This document shows positions 15,613 through 24,063 of a stretch of 25,246 bases of DNA, one piece after another (the stretch's first letter is position 1; each line of letters starts with the position of its first letter). The notes beneath the pieces were generated by a model. It was not told the DNA's origin. It was given only the letters and a program-made list of their open reading frames with translations, and ran no database searches. The position numbers and the translations under genes were made by a program. This DNA is from Scatonaster sp045598705 (GTDB taxonomy: Bacteria > Bacillota > Clostridia > Saccharofermentanales > Saccharofermentanaceae): the NCBI GenBank assembly GCA_045598705.1, contig JAZLMM010000008.1, positions 1-25,246 on the forward strand, written 5' to 3'.

Positions 15613-16541
15613 AATCTAAATTCCCCCATGAAATCCTGTACCTGTTCACGACTCTGAAGTGCTGTACTAGCCCCGACCGCTGTCGTACAGATTGCGCCGC
15701 ATGCCGTTGCAAAGGCAAGTGCATCTTCTATGCGAGCACCAGAAATCAGTTCTGACGCAAGTCCTGCAACGAAGCAATCACCAGCCCCCGTCGCATCCAC
15801 TGCATCGATGGCATAAGCACGCACACGTAGCGTTTGCTCGGCATTCTTGAATAGACACCCCTGCGCGCCAAGCTTCACGATTACATTCTTCACCCCATAA
15901 GATAGGAAAACATTCGCCATCTCTTCCGGGTCGTTCTTCCCCGTGAAATAGCGGGCTTCATCTTCATTCGGGGTAATATAGTCCAGATACGGTAGAGCTT
16001 CACGAATATCGTCCAAGGATAAACTTACAAAATTCGGGAGTTTCGTATCGCCGAAGATCAGCGCGCCCGAAGCAGAAGCCGCCTTGACCACTGACAGAAT
16101 GATCTTCGGATCATCGAAAGGTGCACGGAACAAAGAACCTAGGATCCACGCTTTCGCAGAAGGCAGCGCATCCACCAGTTTTTCCGGATGGAAATTATAT
16201 CGATGCGCTCCGTTCGTGATCGACTTTCGCGTCCCATCTTCTCGTACAAACATCGTCGTAACCGGAGTCGGATGATCCACACCACGCGCCACATAAGAAG
16301 TCTCTACACCATTTCGTTCAAGATACGAAAGAATCATGTCACCGGCGGCATCTTCGCCCAACGCACACACAATTCCGGTTGAAGCACGAAGTCGCGCCGC
16401 AGCCACCGCTTCGTTCACTGCCTCACCGCCTACGTTCAGAGAACCCGAAGAAGCCCGATATCCGGAATCCGAAATCGGTTCTGGATCGAAACCTTTAATG
16501 ATAGAATCTAAGAGCGCCATGCCCATGCAAAGTATATCCAT
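15609..16541 (-). CDS. PfkB-family carbohydrate/nucleoside kinase
   Basis: The 310-residue protein has the two PfkB signatures: the N-terminal glycine region (NVGGEAVNEA, 36-45) and the C-terminal DATGAGDCF (249-257), with catalytic base D255 and the anion hole. The ITPNEDEA motif (189-196) is also typical. The family phosphorylates hydroxyls of ribose, fructose phosphates, nucleosides and similar substrates; which one cannot be read here. GAGG precedes the ATG by 7 nt. The transcript appears to start at 16796-16824 and to include the xpt remnant as its 5' region. Confidence 0.9.
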   Translation of the reverse strand: MDILCMGMALLDSIIKGFDPEPISDSGYRASSGSLNVGGEAVNEAVAAARLRASTGIVCALGEDAAGDMILSYLERNGVETSYVARGVDHPTPVTTMFVREDGTRKSITNGAHRYNFHPEKLVDALPSAKAWILGSLFRAPFDDPKIILSVVKAASASGALIFGDTKLPNFVSLSLDDIREALPYLDYITPNEDEARYFTGKNDPEEMANVFLSYGVKNVIVKLGAQGCLFKNAEQTLRVRAYAIDAVDATGAGDCFVAGLASELISGARIEDALAFATACGAICTTAVGASTALQSREQVQDFMGEFRF

Positions 16542-16571
16542 GATTGAACCTCACATCACAAAATGATTTCT

Positions 16572-16775
16572 TTATTGGGAGAAAGAAACGACGTCATCAC
16601 TCATCGTCGCAATGCGTGCCAACGCCTCCACACGTACCCCTTTCTTACGAATCATATCGCCTCCGCCTTGAAAAACTTTCTCCACCGCCGCCGCGACTGC
16701 AAAACCAACCGCTATTCCGGATGACTCGACTGTCAGAATCTTTGTAATCGGCTCTCCTTCGAACCCCCCTAACAC
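16572..16775 (-). pseudogene. xpt: Xanthine phosphoribosyltransferase remnant with the middle deleted
   Basis: A 67-codon reading frame holds two Xpt pieces fused in frame. The first is ITKILTVESSGIA (10-22), the Xpt ITKIVTIESSGIA segment from about residue 50 of the ~190-residue enzyme. The second is a C-terminal part with VEKVFQGGGD and RVEALARIATMSDD, which matches the Xpt end (IEKSF..., RVESLARI). The N-terminus and about 80 middle residues, including the PRPP-binding loop, are missing, so activity is not expected. No good start codon or ribosome binding site precedes it (nominal GTG). The near-consensus promoter directly upstream now leads into pfkB. Confidence 0.75.
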
Positions 16776-16795
16776 CGTGAACAGAAGACTTTTCT

Positions 16796-16824
16796 ATATT
16801 AGAATGTATCAAATCATTCGTCAA
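16796..16824 (-). promoter_or_regulatory. Strong sigma-A promoter ahead of the xpt remnant and pfkB
   Basis: TTGACG (16824-16819), an exact 17 nt spacer and TAATAT (16801-16796) on the minus strand, the best -35/-10 match in the window. It begins 13 nt past the histidine kinase stop. No purine riboswitch is seen between it and the remnant. Confidence 0.75.
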
Positions 16825-16837
16825 CCGAGAAGCACGT

Positions 16838-18076
16838 TCACGCCATACGTACGACCACTGTGAAAACCATGCCGGAAGTCTCGCCCTTCTCTGCGTATAC
16901 ATCCCCATCCATCTTGCGCATAAGCTGGCGGGCGATGTATAGACCGAGACCATTTCCCTTCTTGTTCCCGACATTGGAACCACGATAGAAAGAATGAAAG
17001 ATATGCGGAAGTTCTTCCTCCGAAAGCGGATCACCGGTGTTATGAATATGGATCAACCGACAGTTGTCCTCCTGCGAGAACGAGAGCGTGATCTTCTGAC
17101 CATCGCCGTACTTGATTGCATTCTCAATCAGGTTCTGGATGACTTCGATCAGCCGTTCTTCATCGACTTGAACCAAGCACTCGTTGTACTCACCCACGAC
17201 AAGATCGGTGTGAGCTACCGAGAGTTTGTCGCGATAGAAACACGTAACCTTCTCGATAATCGTTGAGAGATAGACCTCTGTCGGATGTACATCCAACTTC
17301 AGAAAATCTTCGTTCTCCGCGCGCATAATCTCAGAGATGAAATGCTCGATCTCTGCGGCATTCTTCTCAATACCGGAAATCGCCTCCGTGCGTTGTGCTT
17401 CCGTCTCGAAGAGTCCCTCCTGAAGTCCTTTGCTATATAAGCGAATGGAGGTCAGCGGTGTCTTGACATCGTGGGCCAGAGACAGGACCAGTGTCTTCCT
17501 GTCACGAAGCAGGCGGTATTCCGCTTCTTTACTATCCTCCAGATTCGTACGGAGCATATCCATGCCCCACAGATAACGACCGAAGAACTTATTCTTACTC
17601 TCCTTTAGCGGCATGGTTAGGTTTCCTTTGGCCAGTTCGTAGGGAAGATCATTCATACGGCGGAAAGGCGCAATGATATTTCGCCCGATGTAGATCATGA
17701 GGCCGAGACTTAGAAGGATCACCGCACCGAACCCCACTATCAGGATGATGAAACCAAGACCGATGTTCGACGCAACACGATACTCGATGGTGTAAAGCTT
17801 TCCGTTGGCTTCCGTGACACAGGAGAATTCTGAAGGAAGTTCCTGCGGATCATATTCCCGTATGGCAGTTACATACTTATAGGAACTTACATCGATGTCC
17901 TCGCAAGGCGAATCCGAGTCAGAAGAAGAGATTAAATCACAAACATGCTTTAACTCCACACGGTACTCGCGATCGGAAGTGGAGCGAATCTTTGACCAAG
18001 CGAACATTATGGTCGCCACAGCAACCAATATCTCCATGATCAATATCAACGTGCAACGCTTGCGATAATTACTCAT
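16838..18076 (-). CDS. Sensor histidine kinase
   Basis: The 412-residue kinase starts at ATG 18076, overlapping the response regulator stop as ATGA. Two membrane segments (about 9-27 and 106-130) flank an extracytoplasmic part of about 78 residues. A HAMP linker follows, then the HisKA dimerisation helix with phospho-acceptor H202 (SLAHDVKTPLTS). The HATPase domain has the N-box (N315-N319), NTGD (346-349) and NGLGLY (375-380). The sizeable external loop suggests direct sensing outside the cell, unlike the short-loop BceS type that depends on its transporter. It is the last gene of the permease-ATPase-regulator-kinase cluster. Confidence 0.93.
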   Translation of the reverse strand: MSNYRKRCTLILIMEILVAVATIMFAWSKIRSTSDREYRVELKHVCDLISSSDSDSPCEDIDVSSYKYVTAIREYDPQELPSEFSCVTEANGKLYTIEYRVASNIGLGFIILIVGFGAVILLSLGLMIYIGRNIIAPFRRMNDLPYELAKGNLTMPLKESKNKFFGRYLWGMDMLRTNLEDSKEAEYRLLRDRKTLVLSLAHDVKTPLTSIRLYSKGLQEGLFETEAQRTEAISGIEKNAAEIEHFISEIMRAENEDFLKLDVHPTEVYLSTIIEKVTCFYRDKLSVAHTDLVVGEYNECLVQVDEERLIEVIQNLIENAIKYGDGQKITLSFSQEDNCRLIHIHNTGDPLSEEELPHIFHSFYRGSNVGNKKGNGLGLYIARQLMRKMDGDVYAEKGETSGMVFTVVVRMA

Positions 18077-18735
18077 TCGTATCGATACCCCATGCCCCAT
18101 ACAGTAAGAATATGTTCCGGCTTCTTGGGATCTTTCTCCAATTTCTCACGAAGTCGATTGATGTGAACCGTCAGGGTCTGCATCTCCGAGTCTGAAGAAG
18201 CGCCCCACACCGCGTTGAAGAGGTAATCCTTCTTGAGGGTCGTCCCCTTATTCGATACCAGTAATTCAAGAAGTTCAAATTCTTTCGCGCGGATCTCCAC
18301 CGGCTTCCCGTCCAACATCACTTCCGAAGTGGCTTTGTTCAGCACAAGTGATCCCACTCGCAATTCATCCATATCGTAACGTCTTCGGAAGATGCCCTTA
18401 ATCTTAGCAAGAAGAATGTCGATGTCCACCGGTTTCTCGATAAAATCATCCGCCCCGAGAGCCAGGCCATTGAGCTGGTCCTCTTTATCCGATTTCGCAC
18501 TGATGATGAGGATCGGCGTATTGGAAGTCTCACGAATCTTGGCGCACACAGAGAAACCATCGAGGCCCGGTAACATAATGTCCAGAAGCAGGAGTCTGGC
18601 GCCGTATTTCTCATAGACTTCGATTGCTTTGTCGCCGGAATCTGCTACCGCCACCGTATAGCCCGCCTTGCGAAGGAAAGCGGTCATCAGGTTCGAAATC
18701 TCCTTATTATCTTCTACTACTAGGATGTCGTTCAC
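18073..18735 (-). CDS. OmpR-family response regulator
   Basis: The 220-residue regulator has a receiver domain with the acidic pocket (E8, D9) and phospho-acceptor D52 (LLLLDIMLPGLDG). A C-terminal winged helix follows, with TVHINRLREKLEKDPKKP and the final GMGYRYE. The start is GTG, with AAGGAG 6 nt before it. It is co-translated with the kinase (ATGA overlap). Its likely target is the upstream permease-ATPase operon or its own leader at 18757-18863; no clear direct-repeat site could be fixed. Confidence 0.94.
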   Translation of the reverse strand: MNDILVVEDNKEISNLMTAFLRKAGYTVAVADSGDKAIEVYEKYGARLLLLDIMLPGLDGFSVCAKIRETSNTPILIISAKSDKEDQLNGLALGADDFIEKPVDIDILLAKIKGIFRRRYDMDELRVGSLVLNKATSEVMLDGKPVEIRAKEFELLELLVSNKGTTLKKDYLFNAVWGASSDSEMQTLTVHINRLREKLEKDPKKPEHILTVWGMGYRYE

Positions 18736-18756
18736 TGGGTTCTCCTTGATGCTGAT

Positions 18757-18815
18757 TCATGCCACGGGAAACATGTATTTCCTCCACATGGGGGCATTCG
18801 TTTCTCATCCGTGGC
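18757..18815 (-). promoter_or_regulatory. Structured leader of the regulator-kinase genes with a 5-codon ORF
   Basis: GCCACGG (18761-18767) pairs with CCGTGGC (18809-18815) across a 41 nt loop, which itself holds a CATGT/ACATG hairpin (18772-18776 and 18786-18790). On the minus strand the loop contains GGAGG and, 6 nt later, ATG TTT CCC GTG GCA TGA (18774-18757), a five-codon ORF (MFPVA) running into the stem. It could couple translation or attenuation to expression of the regulator, or be chance. Confidence 0.35.
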
Positions 18816-18835
18816 CATGCGTGATGACTATCTAT

Positions 18836-18863
18836 ATTTTACCATCCTTGCTCGATAAGCCAA
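18836..18863 (-). promoter_or_regulatory. Possible internal promoter for the regulator-kinase pair
   Basis: TTGGCT (18863-18858), a 16 nt spacer and TAAAAT (18841-18836), on the minus strand at the end of the ATPase gene. The predicted start lies just before the leader stem at 18809-18815. Confidence 0.4.
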
Positions 18864-19615
18864 TTATTGATTTCTCGCTCGCGCTTGGCCATCTCCGCAT
18901 CACTCAATGTACGCTCGCAACGACCGAGTTCTTGTGACCCCTTGATGTTGCCATCTTCGATATAGAAGACCTTCGTGCAACGGGATGCCACCTTGGCATC
19001 GTGCGTAACCATAACTACTGTCGTCCCCTGTGAATTGAGTTTCAGGATCTCCTTCATGACCTCATCGGAAGAACTGCGATTCAGGGCACCGGTCGGCTCA
19101 TCTGCGAAGAGCACTTTCGGCTGGTTGATCATACTTCTGCAGATGCAGGCTCGCTGGAGCTGTCCGCCCGACACCTCGTTGATATCATTATCGGCCACTT
19201 CTTCGATACCCAGCTGCTTCATAAGTTTACGGCCACGCGCCTCAATTTCTTTCCTGCTTTCATTCCCCTTCTTACTCTCCACCGCCGGCAGAATGATGTT
19301 GTCCAGAATCGTGAGATTCTTCATCATGTACATTTGCTGGAAGATGAAGCCCATCTTCTCGAGTCTCACAGTAGCGAGATCGCGAGAGGACATCTTCGCA
19401 ATATCTTCCCCATCGAAGAGCACTTGTCCCGAGGTCGCAGCGTCCATACCGGACGCTGTGTAAAGAAGTGTGGATTTGCCTGAACCTGAAGGTCCCATAA
19501 TGGCCACAAGTTCGCCTTCTTCCACCGCGAAGTTTACGTTCTTCAGCACGTTATTCTGACGCTTATTTACTACATATGTTTTGCACAAATCTTTTACTTC
19601 TAGAATCTTAGTCAT
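18839..19615 (-). CDS. ABC transporter ATP-binding protein (MacB/LolD-type)
   Basis: The 258-residue ATPase has Walker A GPSGSGKST (41-49), the signature VSGGQLQRA (148-156), Walker B VLFADEP (168-174) and switch H205. It is the cytoplasmic motor paired with the 790-residue FtsX-type permease 15 bp upstream, as in BceA/MacB/LolD systems. A charged C-terminal extension (about 230-258, RTLSDAEMAKREREINNW) goes beyond the usual core. GAGG lies 8 nt before the ATG. Context suggests peptide or envelope-stress related export or target protection rather than nutrient uptake, since no binding protein is encoded. Confidence 0.93.
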   Translation of the reverse strand: MTKILEVKDLCKTYVVNKRQNNVLKNVNFAVEEGELVAIMGPSGSGKSTLLYTASGMDAATSGQVLFDGEDIAKMSSRDLATVRLEKMGFIFQQMYMMKNLTILDNIILPAVESKKGNESRKEIEARGRKLMKQLGIEEVADNDINEVSGGQLQRACICRSMINQPKVLFADEPTGALNRSSSDEVMKEILKLNSQGTTVVMVTHDAKVASRCTKVFYIEDGNIKGSQELGRCERTLSDAEMAKREREINNWLIEQGW

Positions 19616-19630
19616 TTTACTAACCTCACT

Positions 19631-22003
19631 TTATTCAATACTTGCTGTGTCGCGAGCGGTAATGGTTCGGGTATACTGAGCCACCAAGAAGGTGAAGCAC
19701 GAAGTAGCGATCACGGCGATTAGCGGATACAAGATAAATACTTTGGTACCGGCGATGCTGTAGGAAATACTTTCGCCGCCCATCGTCTTGAAGATTGGAT
19801 TAAGAAGAAGTGCCGTCATCGGGACATTCAACGCCATGGCTAGGAGCGAGGCAACAAGGGAGACGATACTGAAGCGTACCACATGCCATCTGATGATCTT
19901 GCTGTCATTCATGCCCACAGCCTTAAGTAGTGCGATCTGCGATTTCTCATCCGCGATGAAAGAACGCTCCATAAGGATTACCGCAAGGAGAATGACCACG
20001 ACCGTCACACCAAGAAGTGCTTCCTCCACGATGGCCATCGTATCGGAACAACCGGTTATCTTATCGACCAGTTCACCACCTGTATATACAGACTTGTAGA
20101 GTGTTTTTACCGTATTCTCACGGGATTTACGTACCTGATCACTTATGGTATCCGAGTCTTCATATCGGATATCGAACAGGAAGCCAGAAAGGAAATTCTC
20201 TTGGCGATAAGGAAACGCCTCGTGTAGAAGCACTGCGTCACCTAGGTCGTTCATACAGTCATAGTAACCGGTCACCATACATTCCATGCATCCGTCTCTT
20301 GTATCCACCTTGACGGTATCTCCGATAGAGACCCCTAGTTCCTTACCCACCTGCTTCGAGATCATGATCTCATCGGCGGCCTTCGGCACACTTCCTTTGA
20401 TGCAATGGTAATCGAAAACTGATGATCCGCAAGGGACATATCCTGTATGCATCCCTTTGGCGGTCGGACTTTCTAAGTTGACATGCAATACATATCTCGT
20501 ACTGAGTTTCGCAGGGATACCATGTTCGGCCAGTTCTCGCTCCGTTTCTTCCTTATACTTCTGAATCGTCTCTTCGGAATCGAGGCCATACAGATTTCTG
20601 CTATCGTCGTCACCCAGCTCAGCATACAGATCTGCTTTCATAAATCCGCAAGTCTCGACCAGCGCATCACTTCTTAACGTCACGACACTGTTACTGAGTA
20701 TCAACGTAAGCAAGACGCAAAGCGCAAAAATGATGACCATACTGATATATCTTCTGGGCGTACTCAGAATGTCGTTGACGGCCAAGAAAGAAGGAGAAGG
20801 CAGTTTGCTTCTTCCCAGATGAAGTACGCTCTTCTGCTTGTATCGCTCGCCGGTCTGTCCATTGCGAATGGCCTCGATCGGTGTACTTCTCTTCACCACA
20901 CCGGTAAATCGGAACGCAATGCCGATGATGGCCAGAAGGATGACCAGAACTCCTGCTACATTTAGAAGTGCCCCCAGAGAATTGCCCATAACCATACTCG
21001 GCATAGAGATCTTCATGAGCAGTAAGCCGAAAGGAAAACTAAACACCAATCCGATGACACAACCGATGATACCGATACAAATATACTTGATGGTGAAAAA
21101 ACTTCGGATCCTGAAATTGCCAATTCCAATGGCCTTCATGACACCAATCTCACGATACTCTTCCGATATAGAGAATCGAATCGAGAAGCGCAGGATGAGA
21201 AATGACACGGCAATCAGGATCACACCGACAATTAAGAAAATGCCGGATACAAGAAGGTGCGGCACATACATCAGTCTCAAAAGATCACGGTCGACTACCT
21301 GCTCTACGCCATTCATCTCCGTAAGTCGATTCTTCAAATCGGTAGGATGGTCGGTCTTAAGAAAATACACATTTCCAACTCGCGTGTTACCACCACAGCA
21401 ATGAAGGAGATAATCCATGTCTTCTTCGCTGATGAGAATACTCGAGGATCCAATGCTAACACCATGGATACAGTCTTTATGCGTTCCTGCAAAAGTAAGC
21501 TCCATTCTCATACCATTGAACTGAATGGTAATGGTATCTCCCGCTTGGGCACCAACATAATCCTTCACGCTCTTGGTAAGATACACCTCACCCTGGTGAA
21601 TCATATCCGCAGTGAGGACTTGATCATCGCGATTAAAGAATTTCATACCATTCTCACTGGGTGTCTGCACCAGAAATGTTCCCATGTCTTGCACTTCTTC
21701 TCCGTTGAACAGAAGATTCTCCTCTTCCAGAGCAACAAGCTGGTTCATGCGGTAACCTTCTACCAAGTCACTGTTCTGTAGATACTGCGAAGTATTCGCA
21801 AGCTCTTCCTCTTTTCCGTTGCACAACACAAACACATCGCCAACATCGGAAATCTCTGCAAAGTAATCGACGCCCTGCAGCACTGAAACCATGATGTTCA
21901 GCGAGCTCGCCGTAAACATGGCCGCAAGAATAATGAACGCGAGTAATATCCCGTTCATGGTCTTCTTACGTCTCATATCTTTCTTAAAAATATGCCAAAA
22001 CAT
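19631..22003 (-). CDS. FtsX-family ABC transporter permease, duplicated type
   Basis: The 790-residue membrane protein has a first membrane helix (about 17-40) and then an external domain (about 45-245). Three helices follow (about 250-272, 303-330 and 343-366), then a fifth helix (418-440), a second external domain of about 200 residues (440-655) and three final helices (665-680, 708-730 and 754-776). The FtsX cytoplasmic motif appears twice: EYREIGVMKAIG (282-293) and QIALLKAVGM (689-698). GGGGAG precedes the ATG by 6 nt. It is the first gene of the cluster. A TATAAT (22092-22087) and a TATACT (22032-22027) upstream are candidate -10 boxes, both with poor -35 boxes, as expected if activated by the response regulator. 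Confidence 0.9.
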   Translation of the reverse strand: MFWHIFKKDMRRKKTMNGILLAFIILAAMFTASSLNIMVSVLQGVDYFAEISDVGDVFVLCNGKEEELANTSQYLQNSDLVEGYRMNQLVALEEENLLFNGEEVQDMGTFLVQTPSENGMKFFNRDDQVLTADMIHQGEVYLTKSVKDYVGAQAGDTITIQFNGMRMELTFAGTHKDCIHGVSIGSSSILISEEDMDYLLHCCGGNTRVGNVYFLKTDHPTDLKNRLTEMNGVEQVVDRDLLRLMYVPHLLVSGIFLIVGVILIAVSFLILRFSIRFSISEEYREIGVMKAIGIGNFRIRSFFTIKYICIGIIGCVIGLVFSFPFGLLLMKISMPSMVMGNSLGALLNVAGVLVILLAIIGIAFRFTGVVKRSTPIEAIRNGQTGERYKQKSVLHLGRSKLPSPSFLAVNDILSTPRRYISMVIIFALCVLLTLILSNSVVTLRSDALVETCGFMKADLYAELGDDDSRNLYGLDSEETIQKYKEETERELAEHGIPAKLSTRYVLHVNLESPTAKGMHTGYVPCGSSVFDYHCIKGSVPKAADEIMISKQVGKELGVSIGDTVKVDTRDGCMECMVTGYYDCMNDLGDAVLLHEAFPYRQENFLSGFLFDIRYEDSDTISDQVRKSRENTVKTLYKSVYTGGELVDKITGCSDTMAIVEEALLGVTVVVILLAVILMERSFIADEKSQIALLKAVGMNDSKIIRWHVVRFSIVSLVASLLAMALNVPMTALLLNPIFKTMGGESISYSIAGTKVFILYPLIAVIATSCFTFLVAQYTRTITARDTASIE

Positions 22004-22130
22004 TCTGTTCTCCCCTATTAGTAATCAGTATAACAAATCTCAAGAAGCTACGCGTCCGTCTCTTATGGTTACAGTATATTTCAAGAATTATAAACTAAAC
22101 CTTAACTTGCAAAGAAGCAGAAAATGGGTA

Positions 22131-22158
22131 TTGATTCTTGAATGAAAAGTAGTATGAT
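22131..22158 (+). promoter_or_regulatory. Promoter of the acyl ligase gene
   Basis: TTGATT (22131-22136), a 16 nt spacer and TATGAT (22153-22158). The predicted start, about 22165, falls at the edge of the two palindromes at 22168-22196. Confidence 0.6.
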
Positions 22159-22166
22159 TGAATTAT

Positions 22167-22197
22167 CTTGATTATCAAACTATTTGATAGTCAAATG
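22167..22197 (+). promoter_or_regulatory. Pair of FabT-like operator palindromes
   Basis: Box 1 is TTGA-TTA-TCAA (22168-22178) and box 2 is ATTTGA-TAG-TCAAAT (22182-22196), perfect within 6 bp arms, with centres 16 bp apart. Both fit the TTTGA-N3-TCAAA pattern bound by FabT, the MarR-family regulator of fatty acid synthesis in Firmicutes. They lie immediately downstream of the promoter and before the ribosome binding site, where a repressor would block transcription. The regulator itself is not in this window. Confidence 0.55.
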
Positions 22198-22219
22198 ATT
22201 GGTTTAGGAGGCGATTAAT

Positions 22220-23953
22220 ATGCCAAGAAATACAAAGAAGAACTATCCATATTACCCCGTTCACTACGTCCGAGACTTACGGGACCTACTCAACCGCCGC
22301 TGTGAGATGTACCCAGATTCACCCGTCTTTCGTTTCCGAGACAGATCCGATGAAGTCCGTTCATGGAAAGACATCTATCCGGCAGCATTCCGTAGTGATG
22401 TCCAGCACTTCGGCGCGGGACTTCTTGCGCTATGGGAAGAACACGCCTCTTCTTCACAGAAGGAGAATCTTCCGAAGGTCGCCATCCTATCCGAGACCCG
22501 ATACGAGTGGTATGTCTCCTACATGGCCACCTGTAGTGGACTTGGGGTCGTCGTGCCCATCGACCGAATGCTACGAGCCGAAGAACTTACGACCATGTTC
22601 CAAAGAGCCGGCATCAACATGGTGCTCTTCTCCCGTCACTATGCAAAGACCGTTCAAGAGATCATGCCCCAATGTCCGGACCTCCTTCTTTCGGTGTGCT
22701 TCGATGAATATGAACACGACAACATCTATGCCTATCAAGAAGTGTGTAGGATCTGTTCCGATGTGCGTACATTGGCAGAAAGACCGATTCATCCCGACGA
22801 TGTAGGGATCCTGCTCTTCACTTCAGGTACCACGTCCAAGTCAAAGATTGTGATGCTCTCGCAGCGTAATATCTGCTCGGACATCATGAACATGTTTAAG
22901 ATGTGTGAATTAAGTCCGGAAGACTCTTTCCTGTCCGTCCTCCCACTTCATCACACATACGAATGCACCTGCGGATTTCTAGCACAAATCTACAAGGGCA
23001 CCACCATCTACATTGGTGAAGGGCTTACCAAGATCACGACGGATCTGAAAGAAGCACGACCAACTTGCCTCTGCGCCGTGCCTGCTTTGCTTGAGAAATT
23101 CTATGAGAAGATCATGAAAGAACTCTCTAGATCCAAGGTCAAGAAACTAGGATTTACGATGTTACGAGGCATCTCAAAGATCCTCTATTTCTTCCGAATC
23201 GATGCAAGGAAGAAGCTCTTCTCCTCCGTAAATGCTGCATTCGGTGGCAATCTGCGTCTGGTCTTCATGGGCGGCGCTCCCTCAGATCCGAAGGTCCTTC
23301 AGTTCTTCGACGAAATCGGTATCGAAGTACTCCAGGGGTACGGACTTACAGAATGTGCGCCACTGGTCGCGGTAAACCGTGAACGCTACTATCGCTACAG
23401 TTCAGCCGGTCTTCCGCTGGTTGGAAATGAGATCAAGGTAGATCAGCCGGACGAGAATGGCATCGGTGAACTACTCATCAAGGGCGACAATGTCTTCCTC
23501 GGCTACTACGGAAATCCCCAAGCGACGAAAGAAGTCTTCGATGAGGAAGGCTACTTCCATAGCGGCGATGTCGGATATATCGACCAGGAAGGCTTTATCT
23601 ACATTACCGGACGCAAGAAGAATGTCATCATCGCCAAGAACGGCAAGAATGTCTTCCCCGAAGAACTTGAGTATCTACTCAACCGTTCCCCCCTGGTATG
23701 CGAATCAGTCGTATCCCAAAGAGAAAACGAAGCCGGTAACGACTACATCATCCAGGCCGAGATTTTTCCCGATTTCGAATATATAAAAGAGCAATACGGT
23801 AACAAGACGCCCGAAGAACTAAAGCAGATGCTGGATGATTATGTCACCTCGGTGAACCATCAACTGGAGAGCTTCCAACGCATCAAGAAAGTCCTCCTAC
23901 GCGACACCGAGTTCGAGAAGAGTTCAACACACAAGATCAAGCGATGCGCGTAA
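22220..23953 (+). CDS. AMP-forming long-chain acyl-CoA/acyl-ACP synthetase
   Basis: The 577-residue enzyme adenylates a fatty acid and transfers it to CoA or acyl carrier protein. Motifs of the ANL superfamily are present: the ATP loop TSGTTSKSK (201-209), YGLTE (374-378), SGD (448-450), GRKKN (464-468) and the C-terminal catalytic lysine in HKIKR (K572). The residues FPEELE after KNGKNV (474-484) are typical of the FadD type. TAGGAGG precedes the ATG by 8 nt. It is the only plus-strand gene, divergent from the ABC permease. The FabT-like operator suggests it activates scavenged fatty acids for membrane lipids, rather than for degradation. Confidence 0.92.
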   Translation: MPRNTKKNYPYYPVHYVRDLRDLLNRRCEMYPDSPVFRFRDRSDEVRSWKDIYPAAFRSDVQHFGAGLLALWEEHASSSQKENLPKVAILSETRYEWYVSYMATCSGLGVVVPIDRMLRAEELTTMFQRAGINMVLFSRHYAKTVQEIMPQCPDLLLSVCFDEYEHDNIYAYQEVCRICSDVRTLAERPIHPDDVGILLFTSGTTSKSKIVMLSQRNICSDIMNMFKMCELSPEDSFLSVLPLHHTYECTCGFLAQIYKGTTIYIGEGLTKITTDLKEARPTCLCAVPALLEKFYEKIMKELSRSKVKKLGFTMLRGISKILYFFRIDARKKLFSSVNAAFGGNLRLVFMGGAPSDPKVLQFFDEIGIEVLQGYGLTECAPLVAVNRERYYRYSSAGLPLVGNEIKVDQPDENGIGELLIKGDNVFLGYYGNPQATKEVFDEEGYFHSGDVGYIDQEGFIYITGRKKNVIIAKNGKNVFPEELEYLLNRSPLVCESVVSQRENEAGNDYIIQAEIFPDFEYIKEQYGNKTPEELKQMLDDYVTSVNHQLESFQRIKKVLLRDTEFEKSSTHKIKRCA

Positions 23954-24063
23954 GTCTTTCCGCCCTAATACAAAACTCTCCACTGGATGCATGTAAGCGT
24001 CAAAGTAACTTCATAGCACCATCTGTATTCATTCGAGTTTCCGGATTCGATAGTCCTCCTGTT

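Noticed and set aside
16776..16837. Purine riboswitch upstream of the xpt remnant
   Set aside because: Only 62 bp separate the kinase stop from the remnant, filled by the promoter; the three-way junction sequence pattern is not present.
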